A DNA stretch of 64,000 nt from Acidobacteriaceae bacterium (GCA_019233755.1 JAFAMD010000031.1:1-64000); one strand, 5' to 3'; positions 15,497 to 24,088 are shown, counted from the first letter of the stretch. Notes: generated by a model from the letters alone, not told the origin. Program-made: numbers and translations.

Positions 15497-18060
15497 TGCC
15501 GTTCGGAATCACTCTCGTCTTCGCAGTGATAACGGCGGCCCCACCTCCGCCGCAAACATCGCATTGTACTGGACCCGCCGAACTCGAACGCACCATCCAG
15601 AATGCTCCTTCAGCCGATGCTTACAACGCGCTCGGCGCCTGGTTTGCCCAAAATCACCAGATCAATTGCGCCATCCCCGCTTTCGAGAAGGCACTCCAAC
15701 TGGCTCCAGACTCCTGGCAGTCGCACTTCAATCTCGGGTTGGCAATGCTCGAAAGCAATCAGCCCAATCGTGCACTGGCCGAGTTTCGTGCTGCGGTCCG
15801 GGGAAATCCCGGCTCTACTGCGGCGCGCAACGCGCTCGGCGGAGTCCTTCAGTCTTCGGGCAAACTCGATGACGCGGAGGGCCAATTCAAGGCTGTTCTT
15901 CAGCTCGATCCCCGTTCGATCTACGCCCTCGATCATCTCGCGCAAATCTACGCCGCCCAACGGCGCTACGCGCCCGCGATTGAGAAGTGGCGGGAAGCGA
16001 TTCGTCTTTCGCCGGGCGATCAGGATCTGAAGATCGAACTCGCAGTTGCCTACAGCAAGAACGGCGACACCAATGACGCTATTGAGACTCTCACTGGCGT
16101 CGTCCAAGCCTCTCCCAACCTTGCATCCGCACACTTCAATCTCGCAACGATCTATGCGGACAACAAACGCTTCCGCGAAGCTGCCGACGAGTATGCCGCG
16201 GCGTTGAAGCTTGATCCGCATGACGACATCACGCGCCTCGCGCTTGCCAAAGCCTACCTGTCGGTCGCCAATTATCAGGACGCCTTACCGGTAATTGAGC
16301 CCTACGTGAAAGACAAGCCTGATGATTTTGAAGGACACTATGTCCTCGGCAGCGCGTATCGCGGCTCAGGCCGTTATGCGGAAGCAGCCGTGGAGCTTGA
16401 CCGCGCCGCGCAGCTGAACCCGTCCGATTACGGCGTCGAGTATACGTTAGGTTCGGTCCTGGCGCGCGAAGGAAAGCCTGCGCAGGCAGTGCCCCACCTG
16501 CGCAAAGCTCTGGAGCTCAGGCCGGATGATTCAGAAGCGCTGTTCCAGCTCGCGAACGCTCTGAAAGCTCTGAACCAAACCCAGGAGGCAAACACCCTCC
16601 TAGCAAAGTTCCGCGAGCAGAAACAGCAAGGCGTCGAGCACAACATTGCGTCTGCCGCCGGCAATGCGGCCAACTCAGCTTTGGCTGGGGGCAACCCAAA
16701 AGACGCTGCCGAAAAATATCGCGAAGCGCTGAAGCTTGACCCCAAAGACGCGAAAACATGGTTCAATCTATCTCTCGCTTTACACGAGTTGCACGATCGC
16801 GACGGCGAGCGCGAAGCTCTTGAAAAGGCTCTCGGCCTCGACCCGTCTCTGACACTGGCCCATAATCAGCTCGGGCTTCTCGATGCGGCTGACGGCAAGA
16901 CCGCGGACGCCGAAGCGCAATTTCAAAGGGCCATTTCGCTCGATCCGCAATTTGCCGATGCACAAAGTAACCTGGGCGTGCTCTACGGCCGTCTGGGGCG
17001 TACGCAAGAAGCGGAAGCTCTGCTGCGTCAAGCCGTCGAAAACAATCCTCGCCTGACGGAAGCCTTTCTGAACCTCGGTATCATCCTCGCGAGCCAGGGC
17101 CGCCTGGCGGACGGTGAAAGCCAGCTCCAGAAGGCGGTTGAACTGGCTCCCGGCAACACAACCGCTCTCACCGCGCTTGGAATGATTGAGGCAAAGCTCG
17201 GCAAGTCTGATCAAGCCATCGCCACCATGCGGCGCGTGGTTGACCTTCAGCCCGATTCTGCGGAAGCTCATCTGAATCTAGGGATCGCGCTGGCCGACAC
17301 CTACCGGCTGGCGGATGCGCTTCAGGAATTTTCATTCGCGGAGAAGCTGAGCCCGGCCACCGCGGCCCCGCATTACAATCGCGGCCGCGTTTTGGTTGAC
17401 CTGCGGCGCTACGATGAAGCCCGCAGGGAGCTGATCGAAACCTGCCGTATGGCGCCTGACTACCCGGTTGCTTTCTACCTGCTGGCGCTCGCCGACACCA
17501 GGCTTGAGAAACATCAGGAAGCCGTCGATACCCTCCACAAACTGCTGGTGCTTCAGCCGCGAAACGCCAATGCCTACTTTCTGCTCGGCCAGAATCTGGA
17601 GAAGCTCGGAAAAGCGGACGACGCTATCGCCGCCTGGAAGCAGGCCGTAGATCTCGATCCCCAACAAACCGAGGCGATGTACAACCTCTGGCGCGCTGTC
17701 GCGAAAACCAGCCCTGAACAAGCGAAGGTCTATCGCGAGCGCTTCTCGGCCATGCAGCAGCAAAAACAGATCACCAGCCAGGCGGAAACGCTCGCCAATT
17801 TCGCTCTCGCCTCCGCCAATCGCGGCGATTTCTCACAAGCCATCTCACAGTTGCAGGAAGCCATTCAACAGTGCGGCAACTGTTCCTCGCAGCCCGCTCT
17901 GTACAAGGATCTCGGTTTGATCGAGTGTAAGTCCGGGGATGTCTCGAGCGGCAAGAAGGATCTGCTTACGGCTCAATCGCTCAAACCCGGAGACCCGGAT
18001 GTAGCAAAGGCTCTCGAAATCATCGGCGGCCAGCGCTCGCAACCCGTTTCAACCCATTGA
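15496..18060 (+). CDS. exported tetratricopeptide-repeat protein
   Basis: An 854-residue protein made almost wholly of tandem TPR units of 34 residues (patterns such as NLGVLYGRLGRTQEAEALLRQAVE and YVLGSAYRGSGRYAEAAVELDRAAQLNP), roughly twenty by eye. A short hydrophobic N-terminus (FGITLVFAVITAA) looks like a signal or anchor. TPR solenoids bind partner proteins and have no catalytic site. The one-base overlap with the upstream multihaem cytochrome, which itself ends in TPRs, suggests the two proteins form a periplasmic complex; this is inference. The C-terminal CGNCSSQPALYKDLG stretch contains two Cys but not a CXXCH haem site. Confidence 0.88.
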   Translation: MPFGITLVFAVITAAPPPPQTSHCTGPAELERTIQNAPSADAYNALGAWFAQNHQINCAIPAFEKALQLAPDSWQSHFNLGLAMLESNQPNRALAEFRAAVRGNPGSTAARNALGGVLQSSGKLDDAEGQFKAVLQLDPRSIYALDHLAQIYAAQRRYAPAIEKWREAIRLSPGDQDLKIELAVAYSKNGDTNDAIETLTGVVQASPNLASAHFNLATIYADNKRFREAADEYAAALKLDPHDDITRLALAKAYLSVANYQDALPVIEPYVKDKPDDFEGHYVLGSAYRGSGRYAEAAVELDRAAQLNPSDYGVEYTLGSVLAREGKPAQAVPHLRKALELRPDDSEALFQLANALKALNQTQEANTLLAKFREQKQQGVEHNIASAAGNAANSALAGGNPKDAAEKYREALKLDPKDAKTWFNLSLALHELHDRDGEREALEKALGLDPSLTLAHNQLGLLDAADGKTADAEAQFQRAISLDPQFADAQSNLGVLYGRLGRTQEAEALLRQAVENNPRLTEAFLNLGIILASQGRLADGESQLQKAVELAPGNTTALTALGMIEAKLGKSDQAIATMRRVVDLQPDSAEAHLNLGIALADTYRLADALQEFSFAEKLSPATAAPHYNRGRVLVDLRRYDEARRELIETCRMAPDYPVAFYLLALADTRLEKHQEAVDTLHKLLVLQPRNANAYFLLGQNLEKLGKADDAIAAWKQAVDLDPQQTEAMYNLWRAVAKTSPEQAKVYRERFSAMQQQKQITSQAETLANFALASANRGDFSQAISQLQEAIQQCGNCSSQPALYKDLGLIECKSGDVSSGKKDLLTAQSLKPGDPDVAKALEIIGGQRSQPVSTH

Positions 18061-18398
18061 CGCCACTTCTGGGGATTCCGGCGAAGCTGAACGCTCGTTC
18101 CGAAGGGAAGCCGGACGGCATTCCGGGATGATCCCGAACACCATCGGAGCGTAGCGTCGATTGTGCAGGAAAGTGTTCGGCTTCGTCAAGAGAAAGCTGT
18201 CCGGAGCGTAGCGGAGGAAGGATGCCGCTAGCGGAGAAAGGGGTGCGGGGAAAAGGGGCGTCAGCCCTTGTCCCCGCCTCAGCACACGTTGACACGGAGC
18301 GCGATTAGCGCTCCGGATTATCGCCGATAAGTTCGGCATTTCCAAAGACCCGACGTCTACTTTCGTCCTGAGCCTCGAATGCGCGCGCCAGCGACGAC
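18061..18398. other. intergenic region between convergent genes with repeat element and hairpin
   Basis: Apart from the REP-like element annotated separately, this spacer holds a perfect 7-bp hairpin GGAGCGC/GCGCTCC with loop GATTA (18296-18314) close to the end of the LRR gene. No U-run follows it, so terminator function is only possible. No coding frame is credible. Confidence 0.4.
18075..18138. repeat. REP-like palindromic element, copy A
   Basis: It contains ATTCCGGCGAAGCTGAACGC (18075-18094), which matches 20833-20852 of copy B in 19 of 20 positions. It also contains CATTCCGGGATGATCCCGAAC-type sequence (18118-18138) that matches the inverted right arm of copy B in 19 of 21 positions. 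A further inverted trace, GTTCGGCTTCG, lies near 18175. The two copies flank the LRR gene and the IS21 remnant. The size and full family of the repeat cannot be defined from two copies. Confidence 0.6.
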
Positions 18399-20327
18399 TC
18401 AGCCAGTGTAGAGAACGCGGGTGGCCTCGCGAAATAGTTGCCTGATATTCTGCGAGACGCTCGGGCAGTTATGAACCTCCATTTGCCGGAGATGCGGTAG
18501 GCGCGCGAGCTGTGCCAAGCCAGCGTCGGTAATGCCCATGCATTGCCAAAACTCAAGCTTTTCTAAGCAGTCCATTCGACCAAGAATCTCCAGGCTACGG
18601 TCTGTAATCTGCGTCATCCCAGCGTAATAGGTTCGGAGTTTCTGTAGTCCGGCGAGGTGCTCGGTCGCGACGTCGCCAGTGTCGCGGCAATACATGCAGT
18701 AGAGCGATTCCAGATTCTCGCATCGGCCCACGTGGCGAAATCCGGCATCGGACACCCCGATCGATACTAGTTCACGCAACTGGCTAAAACGCGGCAGCAA
18801 CGCTAGCACTTCGTCATCCACCTGTGCGCAACCGATCCCTATACCGCGTAGACGTGGCATCTCCGCGATAGCAAGAAATCCAGGGCTTCTGAAATTTGGG
18901 CACTCGCGCCCCCAGATGTATTCGAGGGTTTGTGACCGAGCCAGAGCCCGCCATCCCACATCCCCCGCTACCGCCCCTTGCGCCTCCAACTGCCGCAGCC
19001 GCGGAATGGCGGATATCTGGTGCATCGCCTTGTCACTACACTGGTCTCCCCAGATTCCGAGAAACTCCAGATGACCCATCCTTCGCAGCGGTTCCAGCCC
19101 CGCCGCCGTGAAGGCTTTGGAATGCCAGAAGAGCGAAAGCGCTGCAACGCCGTCAAGTCCCGCTAGGGATGCCAGTCCTTGATCGGTAAACCGCCCGTCA
19201 ATCGTAAGCTGGTTCGGAACCTCGCGAGCGGCCATCAACCCTGCACGGACCTCTCCGCCAAGCCATCGTCCGAATACGGGGATGTCGCGTAGACTGGACA
19301 GTCCCGCATCCGTGACGCCACTGCCCGTTTCGAGAAAACGCAGTTCGGTCTTGCCCACCAGCGCGCGGATCAAGCTGTCGCCGGCACCCGAGCCGAGTGC
19401 GCTAACCGTCACTAGCTGCTCGCATCTGGTGAGATGTGTAGCGGCGGTGTCATCGAAACCTCGCGTCCAGCATGCTTTCAACGATTGCAGTAGCGGGAAA
19501 TGACGTAAGGGCGCGAACGCCCGATCGGTGAGCATTGTGTGCTGGCCGCCGATTTCCAGTTCTATTAACTGTGCCATTTGCGCCAGATTTTGCGCCCCAT
19601 CATCGGTGAGGCCCTTCGATCCGCTCACATCCAGATGAGTGACACATTGGAGACGAGCTAATCCTTTGATTGAGTCGTCCGTGATACCGCCCGCCCGCAC
19701 CTTCGAGATCCCGTTTTCCTCGATGGTCGCGAAAATCTCCTCCCAGTCTCTGCGCGTTTGCGGCCCACGCGCCGACAGCCGATCGTCTTCCCAATCAATC
19801 GTGTAAAACGGCGGGTGTGTGGCTACAAACGCAGGCGCGCGACCTGGGTCGGCGTTACGCTGGGTGAGGCTGCCAGCGAACTTCGCCCAATCCTCGAAAC
19901 CATATGCATGAGCGACCATCTGGCGAGCGTCGGCTACGGCCAATGCCGGCTCGCGCGTCTCTGACGAATACCATGCTGGCAAGCACTGTTGTACCTTGAC
20001 CGGATTGTGGAAATCGGTGGGGAACGCTGTTCCGTAGTTGGCATTGATTGCTCGCACAGCGGTCTCGTCACCAGATGAGTAGGCTGTGGCGAGATCATTC
20101 GCGAGGCGCTCATACAGTTCTATCCCTTCTGGACGAAGCGCCTGAACGTGATGCTTCAGTTTGGCCCAAGTCTCGAACCCGTGTTCACGCGCGATCGCAA
20201 ACTGTGCATCAGCGAGCGTCGCGTTCGGTTTCCCGGCGACACGGAGTTCGCGAACTCGTTCCTTTGCGCGCTTTTGCAGTTGTGCCAGCGATGGGTTGGC
20301 GGGAAGGGGCGTTGATTCTGTCGACAT
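18399..20327 (-). CDS. leucine-rich-repeat protein with N-terminal helical domain
   Basis: A 642-residue protein with no signal peptide. The start is supported by GAGAGGAG eight bases upstream. Residues ~10-65 and ~100-150 hold two copies of a helical motif (ADAQFAIAREHGFETWAKLKHHV and ADARQMVAHAYGFEDWAKFAG), a module found at the N-terminus of ankyrin- or LRR-type acidobacterial proteins. From residue ~200 to the end runs an array of LRRs of the cysteine-containing/GALA type (ITDAGLAQLARLPHLRQMEV; GVTDAGLSSLRDIPVF). LRR surfaces bind proteins, and the cellular target is unknown. It is a lone gene, opposite in direction to the fucose genes and flanked by repeat copies, which suggests it was inserted. 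Confidence 0.8.
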   Translation of the reverse strand: MSTESTPLPANPSLAQLQKRAKERVRELRVAGKPNATLADAQFAIAREHGFETWAKLKHHVQALRPEGIELYERLANDLATAYSSGDETAVRAINANYGTAFPTDFHNPVKVQQCLPAWYSSETREPALAVADARQMVAHAYGFEDWAKFAGSLTQRNADPGRAPAFVATHPPFYTIDWEDDRLSARGPQTRRDWEEIFATIEENGISKVRAGGITDDSIKGLARLQCVTHLDVSGSKGLTDDGAQNLAQMAQLIELEIGGQHTMLTDRAFAPLRHFPLLQSLKACWTRGFDDTAATHLTRCEQLVTVSALGSGAGDSLIRALVGKTELRFLETGSGVTDAGLSSLRDIPVFGRWLGGEVRAGLMAAREVPNQLTIDGRFTDQGLASLAGLDGVAALSLFWHSKAFTAAGLEPLRRMGHLEFLGIWGDQCSDKAMHQISAIPRLRQLEAQGAVAGDVGWRALARSQTLEYIWGRECPNFRSPGFLAIAEMPRLRGIGIGCAQVDDEVLALLPRFSQLRELVSIGVSDAGFRHVGRCENLESLYCMYCRDTGDVATEHLAGLQKLRTYYAGMTQITDRSLEILGRMDCLEKLEFWQCMGITDAGLAQLARLPHLRQMEVHNCPSVSQNIRQLFREATRVLYTG

Positions 20328-20902
20328 GATGATCTCCTCTCATGTGCCCGCGTCCGCGCGGCAGGCGAAAGAAGATCAAAATACAGAGTGGAAATCGCAG
20401 TTCCGGGTGGGCTCAGCCCTCTCCCGCGGACGGGTAGCGCCCTTCGCGCTTAGGACCAACGTATCATGGCTGGCGATTCAGAAATAGCGAACCGACTCAC
20501 TATGCTGAGCGAATTACGCGCTAAACCTGATTGTCGTGCTACGTGGCAGCGGCCTCTTGGCACGTACTGGCTACACATTCCCCTTTCCTCGGTTCTTTCG
20601 CATGGAATCGCCGCGCATCTCAATCCGGTGAGCGTTAACTCATGTGCGGTGCCGAGGCCAATCGAGCAACTTCGGGCGATCGCTCGCAGCCCCAGGCCCA
20701 CTTCAAACTTCAATCGAAGAACATCCTTGATCTTGCGCACGGACAATCTCCTGGCTGGCAAGCTGATCCTCCCTTTCGGGGGAGGCTGCCTGCCATTGTG
20801 TTGTCCAGCGCTACTACGCGCCTGTGGAAATCATTCCGGCGAAGCCGAACGCAGTTCTGGGATCGGCCTGGAACGCCGTTCGGAATCATCCCGGAATCGC
20901 GT
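20328..20902. other. accessory spacer with IS21 remnant and palindrome
   Basis: Between the start of the LRR gene and the end of the fuconate dehydratase gene lies decayed mobile DNA: the istA-like remnant (20450-20761) and palindromic copy B. The remaining bases show no gene. The sequence around 20411-20455 (GGGTAGCGCCCTTCGCGC) is GC-rich, with no assigned role. Confidence 0.5.
20450..20761 (-). mobile_element. IS21-family transposase (istA) remnant, N-terminal helix-turn-helix only
   Basis: The translation PARRLSVRKIKDVLRLKFE, followed by GLRAIARSCSIGLGTAHE, is the N-terminal helix-turn-helix of IS21 IstA transposases. Similarity fades after about 45-65 codons, and the frame ends at 103 codons instead of the ~500 of an intact IstA. 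The initiating codon is now TTG. No DDE catalytic domain and no istB ATPase gene follow, so this is a non-functional scar. Terminal inverted repeats of the original element were not identified. Confidence 0.7.
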
Positions 20903-20919
20903 TCATCTTGCCCCGGATT
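20833..20919. repeat. REP-like palindromic element, copy B (imperfect inverted repeat)
   Basis: The two arms, 20833-20876 and 20877-20919, are imperfect reverse complements of each other (about 70 percent by eye). Each carries the block ATTCCGG...GAACGC and the block TTCCGGGATGATTCCGAAC. The RNA would fold into a long hairpin. The right arm overlaps the last five codons and stop of the fuconate dehydratase gene, so insertion or growth of the repeat has set that protein's C-terminus. Confidence 0.6.
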
Positions 20920-22147
20920 CCCCAACTTCAACCAGATCGCAGGAGCACCCCGGCTCTTGCGGGGTCCGGTAAACACCGCCCTCTACCTGGGCGGGATGAA
21001 CGAAGTGCTCGCGAACATGTGGGATGTATTCCAGGAACACGGATGGATGACCACATGCAATGTGGTTGAACAGCACCAGGTGTTGATGAATCTGCCCCAT
21101 ATCGCCGACGTGCGGCACAACGGGCAGATTAAATTTCCGTGCGAGAAGACTTACCGCGATAAATTCGCTGATGCCCGCAACCCGTGTGCAGTCCGCCTGC
21201 ACGAAATGCACCGCCCCAGCCTGCATGAAATTCTTGAACACAACACGGTTCGGAACATGCTCGCCCAACGCGATTCGTATCGGCGCAATTTCGTCTGCCA
21301 GTCTGCGATGTCCTGATATATCGTCCGGGTGGATAGGCTCTTCGATCCAATAAGGGTTCATATCCCGGACGCTTTTCATTACACCCTGCGCTTGCGGAAG
21401 CGTCCACTGCTGATTGGCATCCAGCATGATAAGCGGCTCGGCACCCACCAACTCCCGGAGCATGTGCGCGCGTCTGGAGTCGCGCTCCGCATCTTTCGAT
21501 CCTACTTTCAATTTGAATGCCCGGAACCCTCGATCTAACGCTTGGCGTGCCTTTTCGCGAACCGTCTCGTCGTCGTACGCGAACCATCCCACTGACGTGT
21601 CGTAACCCGGATAGCCGGATTTCAAAATACCCGATCTTTCCGTCCTGCTTCCCCCTTGATCGCTGAGCAGCTTTACCGCTTCCTCGGCCGTTAACACGTC
21701 CTCGAGATAGCTCAAATCGAGCAAACGGGTAACTTCCGCCGGTTCAAGGCTCAGCAGCAGGTTCCAGAGAGGAACACCGCGCGATTTCGCCCAGAGATCG
21801 AAGCAGGCATTCACAATGGAAGCAAGCGCCAGGTGTATCGCCCCCTTGTGCGGGCCCAGCCATCGCAGTTGCGGATGATCCGCCAGTTCTTGCGACACCC
21901 TGCCGAATTCGGCCATCATCTCTTCGATTTTTCGCCCTGCAAGGCTGCGCCCTAACAGTTCAATCAGTTCGCAGACAATCCGGTTCCCTTCCCCAAGCGT
22001 CAGAACAATTCCGTATCCTGTCAGTTTCGTGTCCGTTCTCAGGATGGTAACGGCAAAGCAATACTCAGGCTCCGAATGGACGGCATCGGTTCCTGCACCT
22101 GCGGGCAGTCGATACCGGGCGTCAAATGCTTTCACGGAAGTGATCAT
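20903..22147 (-). CDS. fucD: L-fuconate dehydratase (enolase superfamily)
   Basis: A 414-residue enzyme of the mandelate-racemase branch of the enolase superfamily. It fits L-fuconate dehydratase closely: LRWLGPHKGAIHLALASIVNA, LDLSYLEDVLTAEEA, GYPGYDTSVGWFAYDDE, the acid/base strand FRAFKLKVGSKDAERD (KxK), metal ligands in LIMLDANQQW, YWIEEPIHPDD and ALGEHVPNR, and the late His in VVPHVGDMGQIHQHL. It would dehydrate L-fuconate to 2-keto-3-deoxy-L-fuconate in non-phosphorylative fucose catabolism. Its start codon is 12 bases from the divergent mutarotase start and has no Shine-Dalgarno sequence, so a leaderless mRNA is possible. The last residues after PQEPGCSCD differ from family usage because they lie in a palindromic repeat. 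Confidence 0.88.
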   Translation of the reverse strand: MITSVKAFDARYRLPAGAGTDAVHSEPEYCFAVTILRTDTKLTGYGIVLTLGEGNRIVCELIELLGRSLAGRKIEEMMAEFGRVSQELADHPQLRWLGPHKGAIHLALASIVNACFDLWAKSRGVPLWNLLLSLEPAEVTRLLDLSYLEDVLTAEEAVKLLSDQGGSRTERSGILKSGYPGYDTSVGWFAYDDETVREKARQALDRGFRAFKLKVGSKDAERDSRRAHMLRELVGAEPLIMLDANQQWTLPQAQGVMKSVRDMNPYWIEEPIHPDDISGHRRLADEIAPIRIALGEHVPNRVVFKNFMQAGAVHFVQADCTRVAGISEFIAVSLLARKFNLPVVPHVGDMGQIHQHLVLFNHIACGHPSVFLEYIPHVREHFVHPAQVEGGVYRTPQEPGCSCDLVEVGESGAR

Positions 22148-22159
22148 GGAGGTTATAGA

Positions 22160-22483
22160 ATGCAGCGGCTAGGAATGGTTCTACGTATCAGACCCGAATA
22201 CATTGACGAGTACAAGAAGTATCACGCCGCGGTCTGGCCTGATATCCTCAGGACGATTCGGGAATGTAACATCAGGAATTACTCGATTTTCCTCAAGGAC
22301 GATCTGTTGTTCGCCTACATGGAGTATCACGGCACCGACCGAAAGGCAGACTGGGCCAAAATGGCCGCCGATCCGAAAACGCAGGAATGGTGGGCCATCA
22401 TGGAGCCGATGCAGGCTCCGCTCGCGACACGAAAAGAGGGCGAGTGGTGGGCGGAAATGGAAGAGGTCTTTCACACCGACTAG
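22160..22483 (+). CDS. L-rhamnose/L-fucose mutarotase family protein
   Basis: A 107-residue protein of the RhaM-like (DUF718) dimeric alpha/beta-barrel family. The start at 22160 has GGAGG seven bases upstream. Signatures are RLGMVLRIRPEYIDEYKKYHAAVWPD at the start, with the catalytic His in KYHAAVWP, YSIFL mid-protein, and WWAIMEPMQ near the end. Members interconvert alpha and beta anomers of L-rhamnose or L-fucose. Because the divergent gene encodes L-fuconate dehydratase, L-fucose is the likelier sugar here (inference). The NnrS gene follows 38 bases downstream. Confidence 0.88.
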   Translation: MQRLGMVLRIRPEYIDEYKKYHAAVWPDILRTIRECNIRNYSIFLKDDLLFAYMEYHGTDRKADWAKMAADPKTQEWWAIMEPMQAPLATRKEGEWWAEMEEVFHTD

Positions 22484-22521
22484 TCCTGGCCACTGAGCTT
22501 CTGGCAGAGGAAAAATAGGTC

Positions 22522-23457
22522 ATGCCACCCGATTCACATGCCGGCGGGCCGACAGCGGAAGAAGCAGCACTTCGCGAAAGAGCGCTTCAGAAACTCGTCA
22601 CGGCTTTCATTTGCGTCGGGCTCGCGTTCTTGCTTCTCCCCGGCACGTTCCTCGGAGTCTGGAACCTGATCGCGATCAGCGGACATCGAGCCGCGCACTC
22701 CTTATCTCCGGCTTGGATTCAAGCGCACGGACAGGCACAGATGTTCGGCTGGGTTGGAGCGTTTGTCATCGGCATCGGCTTTTACTCGCTCTCGAAAATG
22801 GGCCGCCTGATGCGTTTCGCCGTAAGCCGCGGATGGCTGAGTTGGGGGCTCTGGACATCCGGCGCCTTATTGCATTGGATGACGGGCGTCTATGCCTGGC
22901 ATTGGCGGCTGATGTACCCGTTTTCAGCCCTCCTGATGCTCGCCGGGTTTGTCGTTTTTTTCCACACGATACGGCAGCATAAGCCCAAATCCAGCCCGCT
23001 GCCTGTGATTCGCACCCCCGAGATTTGGATGCGGTTGGTGTTGGCATCTACGTTGGCCTTTCTCGCGGCCCTGCTGCTGAACCTCGGCGGCTCTATTTAC
23101 GGTGCCGTGCGCGAAAGCGCTCCCGCGTTACCGCCGGCCGTCGATCAGCGTCTGCTGTTGGTATCCGCGTGGGGTTTCCTTGTGCTGTCGGTGTGGGGCT
23201 TCAATGCGCGTTGGTTGCCAATCTTCTTAGGATTACCCCAGCCCCATGTCCGCGGCCTCGCGGGTGCTCTCGCGACCTTGACAGCCGCGCTGCTCGCAGG
23301 CCTCGCCGGCGCGGTGACGGTGTGCTCGCTGCTTCTCATCGCGGCATCGGCACTCGCGGTCTGGTCCCTCCACGTGTTCCAGCACGGCATCCAGCCCGCG
23401 AAGCTTCAAGGCATCCATCGCAGCTTCCCTTATTTCGTTCGAGCAGCATATGTGTGA
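22522..23457 (+). CDS. nnrS: NnrS family membrane protein, N-terminal part before in-frame TGA
   Basis: A 311-residue reading with a polar N-terminus and about seven hydrophobic helices. Features are WIQAHGQAQMFGWVGAFVIGIGFYSL (the HxxxxxxG helix of NnrS) and WGFNARWLPIFLGL. NnrS proteins are haem- and copper-containing membrane proteins tied to nitric-oxide stress. The frame stops at a TGA (23455-23457), but the same frame continues beyond it with clear NnrS sequence to 23847. The TGA stands where the family commonly has Trp (AYV-W-LL context), so a TGG-to-TGA change is the simplest explanation. As written, the product lacks its last four helices. Confidence 0.78.
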   Translation: MPPDSHAGGPTAEEAALRERALQKLVTAFICVGLAFLLLPGTFLGVWNLIAISGHRAAHSLSPAWIQAHGQAQMFGWVGAFVIGIGFYSLSKMGRLMRFAVSRGWLSWGLWTSGALLHWMTGVYAWHWRLMYPFSALLMLAGFVVFFHTIRQHKPKSSPLPVIRTPEIWMRLVLASTLAFLAALLLNLGGSIYGAVRESAPALPPAVDQRLLLVSAWGFLVLSVWGFNARWLPIFLGLPQPHVRGLAGALATLTAALLAGLAGAVTVCSLLLIAASALAVWSLHVFQHGIQPAKLQGIHRSFPYFVRAAYV

Positions 23458-23481
23458 CTCCTGACGGCGGCAGTACTCGCC

Positions 23482-23847
23482 TTGTGCGCATCTTTGTTTG
23501 ACCACAATGGAGGAATCACGGGAGCCTCGCGCCATGCTTTAACCGTTGGCTTTATCGGAACCATGGTGTTTTCCATAGGGCCCCGCGTGCTGCCGGCCTT
23601 CTGCGGCATGCGTATTCTTTTTAGCCCGCGTCTTATGTTCTATGCATTAGCGCTTCTGAACCTCGGGTGCCTGCTGCGCGTCTCCTGCGAAATTCCTGCT
23701 TACGAAAGCAACCTCGCGCTTGCATGGGGATTCCTGCCGGGTTCCGCAATACTCGAATTGATCGCCGTAACGCTGTTTGTGGCGAACCTGGCCGTGACGT
23801 TTGCCCGTCCACCGGCTCACCTTCGGGCTCAACAATCTGCCGCTTGA
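23482..23847 (+). CDS. nnrS: NnrS family protein, C-terminal part after in-frame TGA
   Basis: Same reading frame as the preceding piece; the first possible start is a TTG at 23482, with no ribosome binding site of its own. The segment GASRHALTVGFIGTMVFSIG and then RVLPAFCGMRILFS is the best conserved part of NnrS and is intact. Two or three hydrophobic helices follow. It is unlikely to be made as an independent protein, and it is best read as the rest of one gene, 22522-23847. No base shift is involved, only the stop codon. Confidence 0.72.
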   Translation: MCASLFDHNGGITGASRHALTVGFIGTMVFSIGPRVLPAFCGMRILFSPRLMFYALALLNLGCLLRVSCEIPAYESNLALAWGFLPGSAILELIAVTLFVANLAVTFARPPAHLRAQQSAA

Positions 23848-24088
23848 TCTGGGGGTCCCCCCACGAAGCACGATTGTGGAATGATAACGAAGATATCAAG
23901 AACTGCCGCTCGTTCCAGGACGGGCTTTTTCGCTACACGCTCTGCTTAGAAGCGATCGGGACAAGCCGAGTGAAAGCGCGCTCGATGCGTAAATTTTGCA
24001 AGTAACTTTCTGCAGGAACGATGGTCACAAACACCGTTTCCGGACCCTATACGTGGTTATTTAAGCCGGGGAAAAGGTTGGTGATTAC

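Noticed and set aside
20466..20972. Plus-strand open frame of 168 codons overlapping the IS21 remnant
   Set aside because: The minus strand shows transposase sequence; the plus frame has no motif or ribosome binding site.
23984..24003. Possible NsrR-like dyad (GATGCG TAAATTTT GCAAGT) before qNOR
   Set aside because: The symmetry is poor (TGC..AA.TT..GCA only) and the distance to the start is about 85 bases; not enough for a call.
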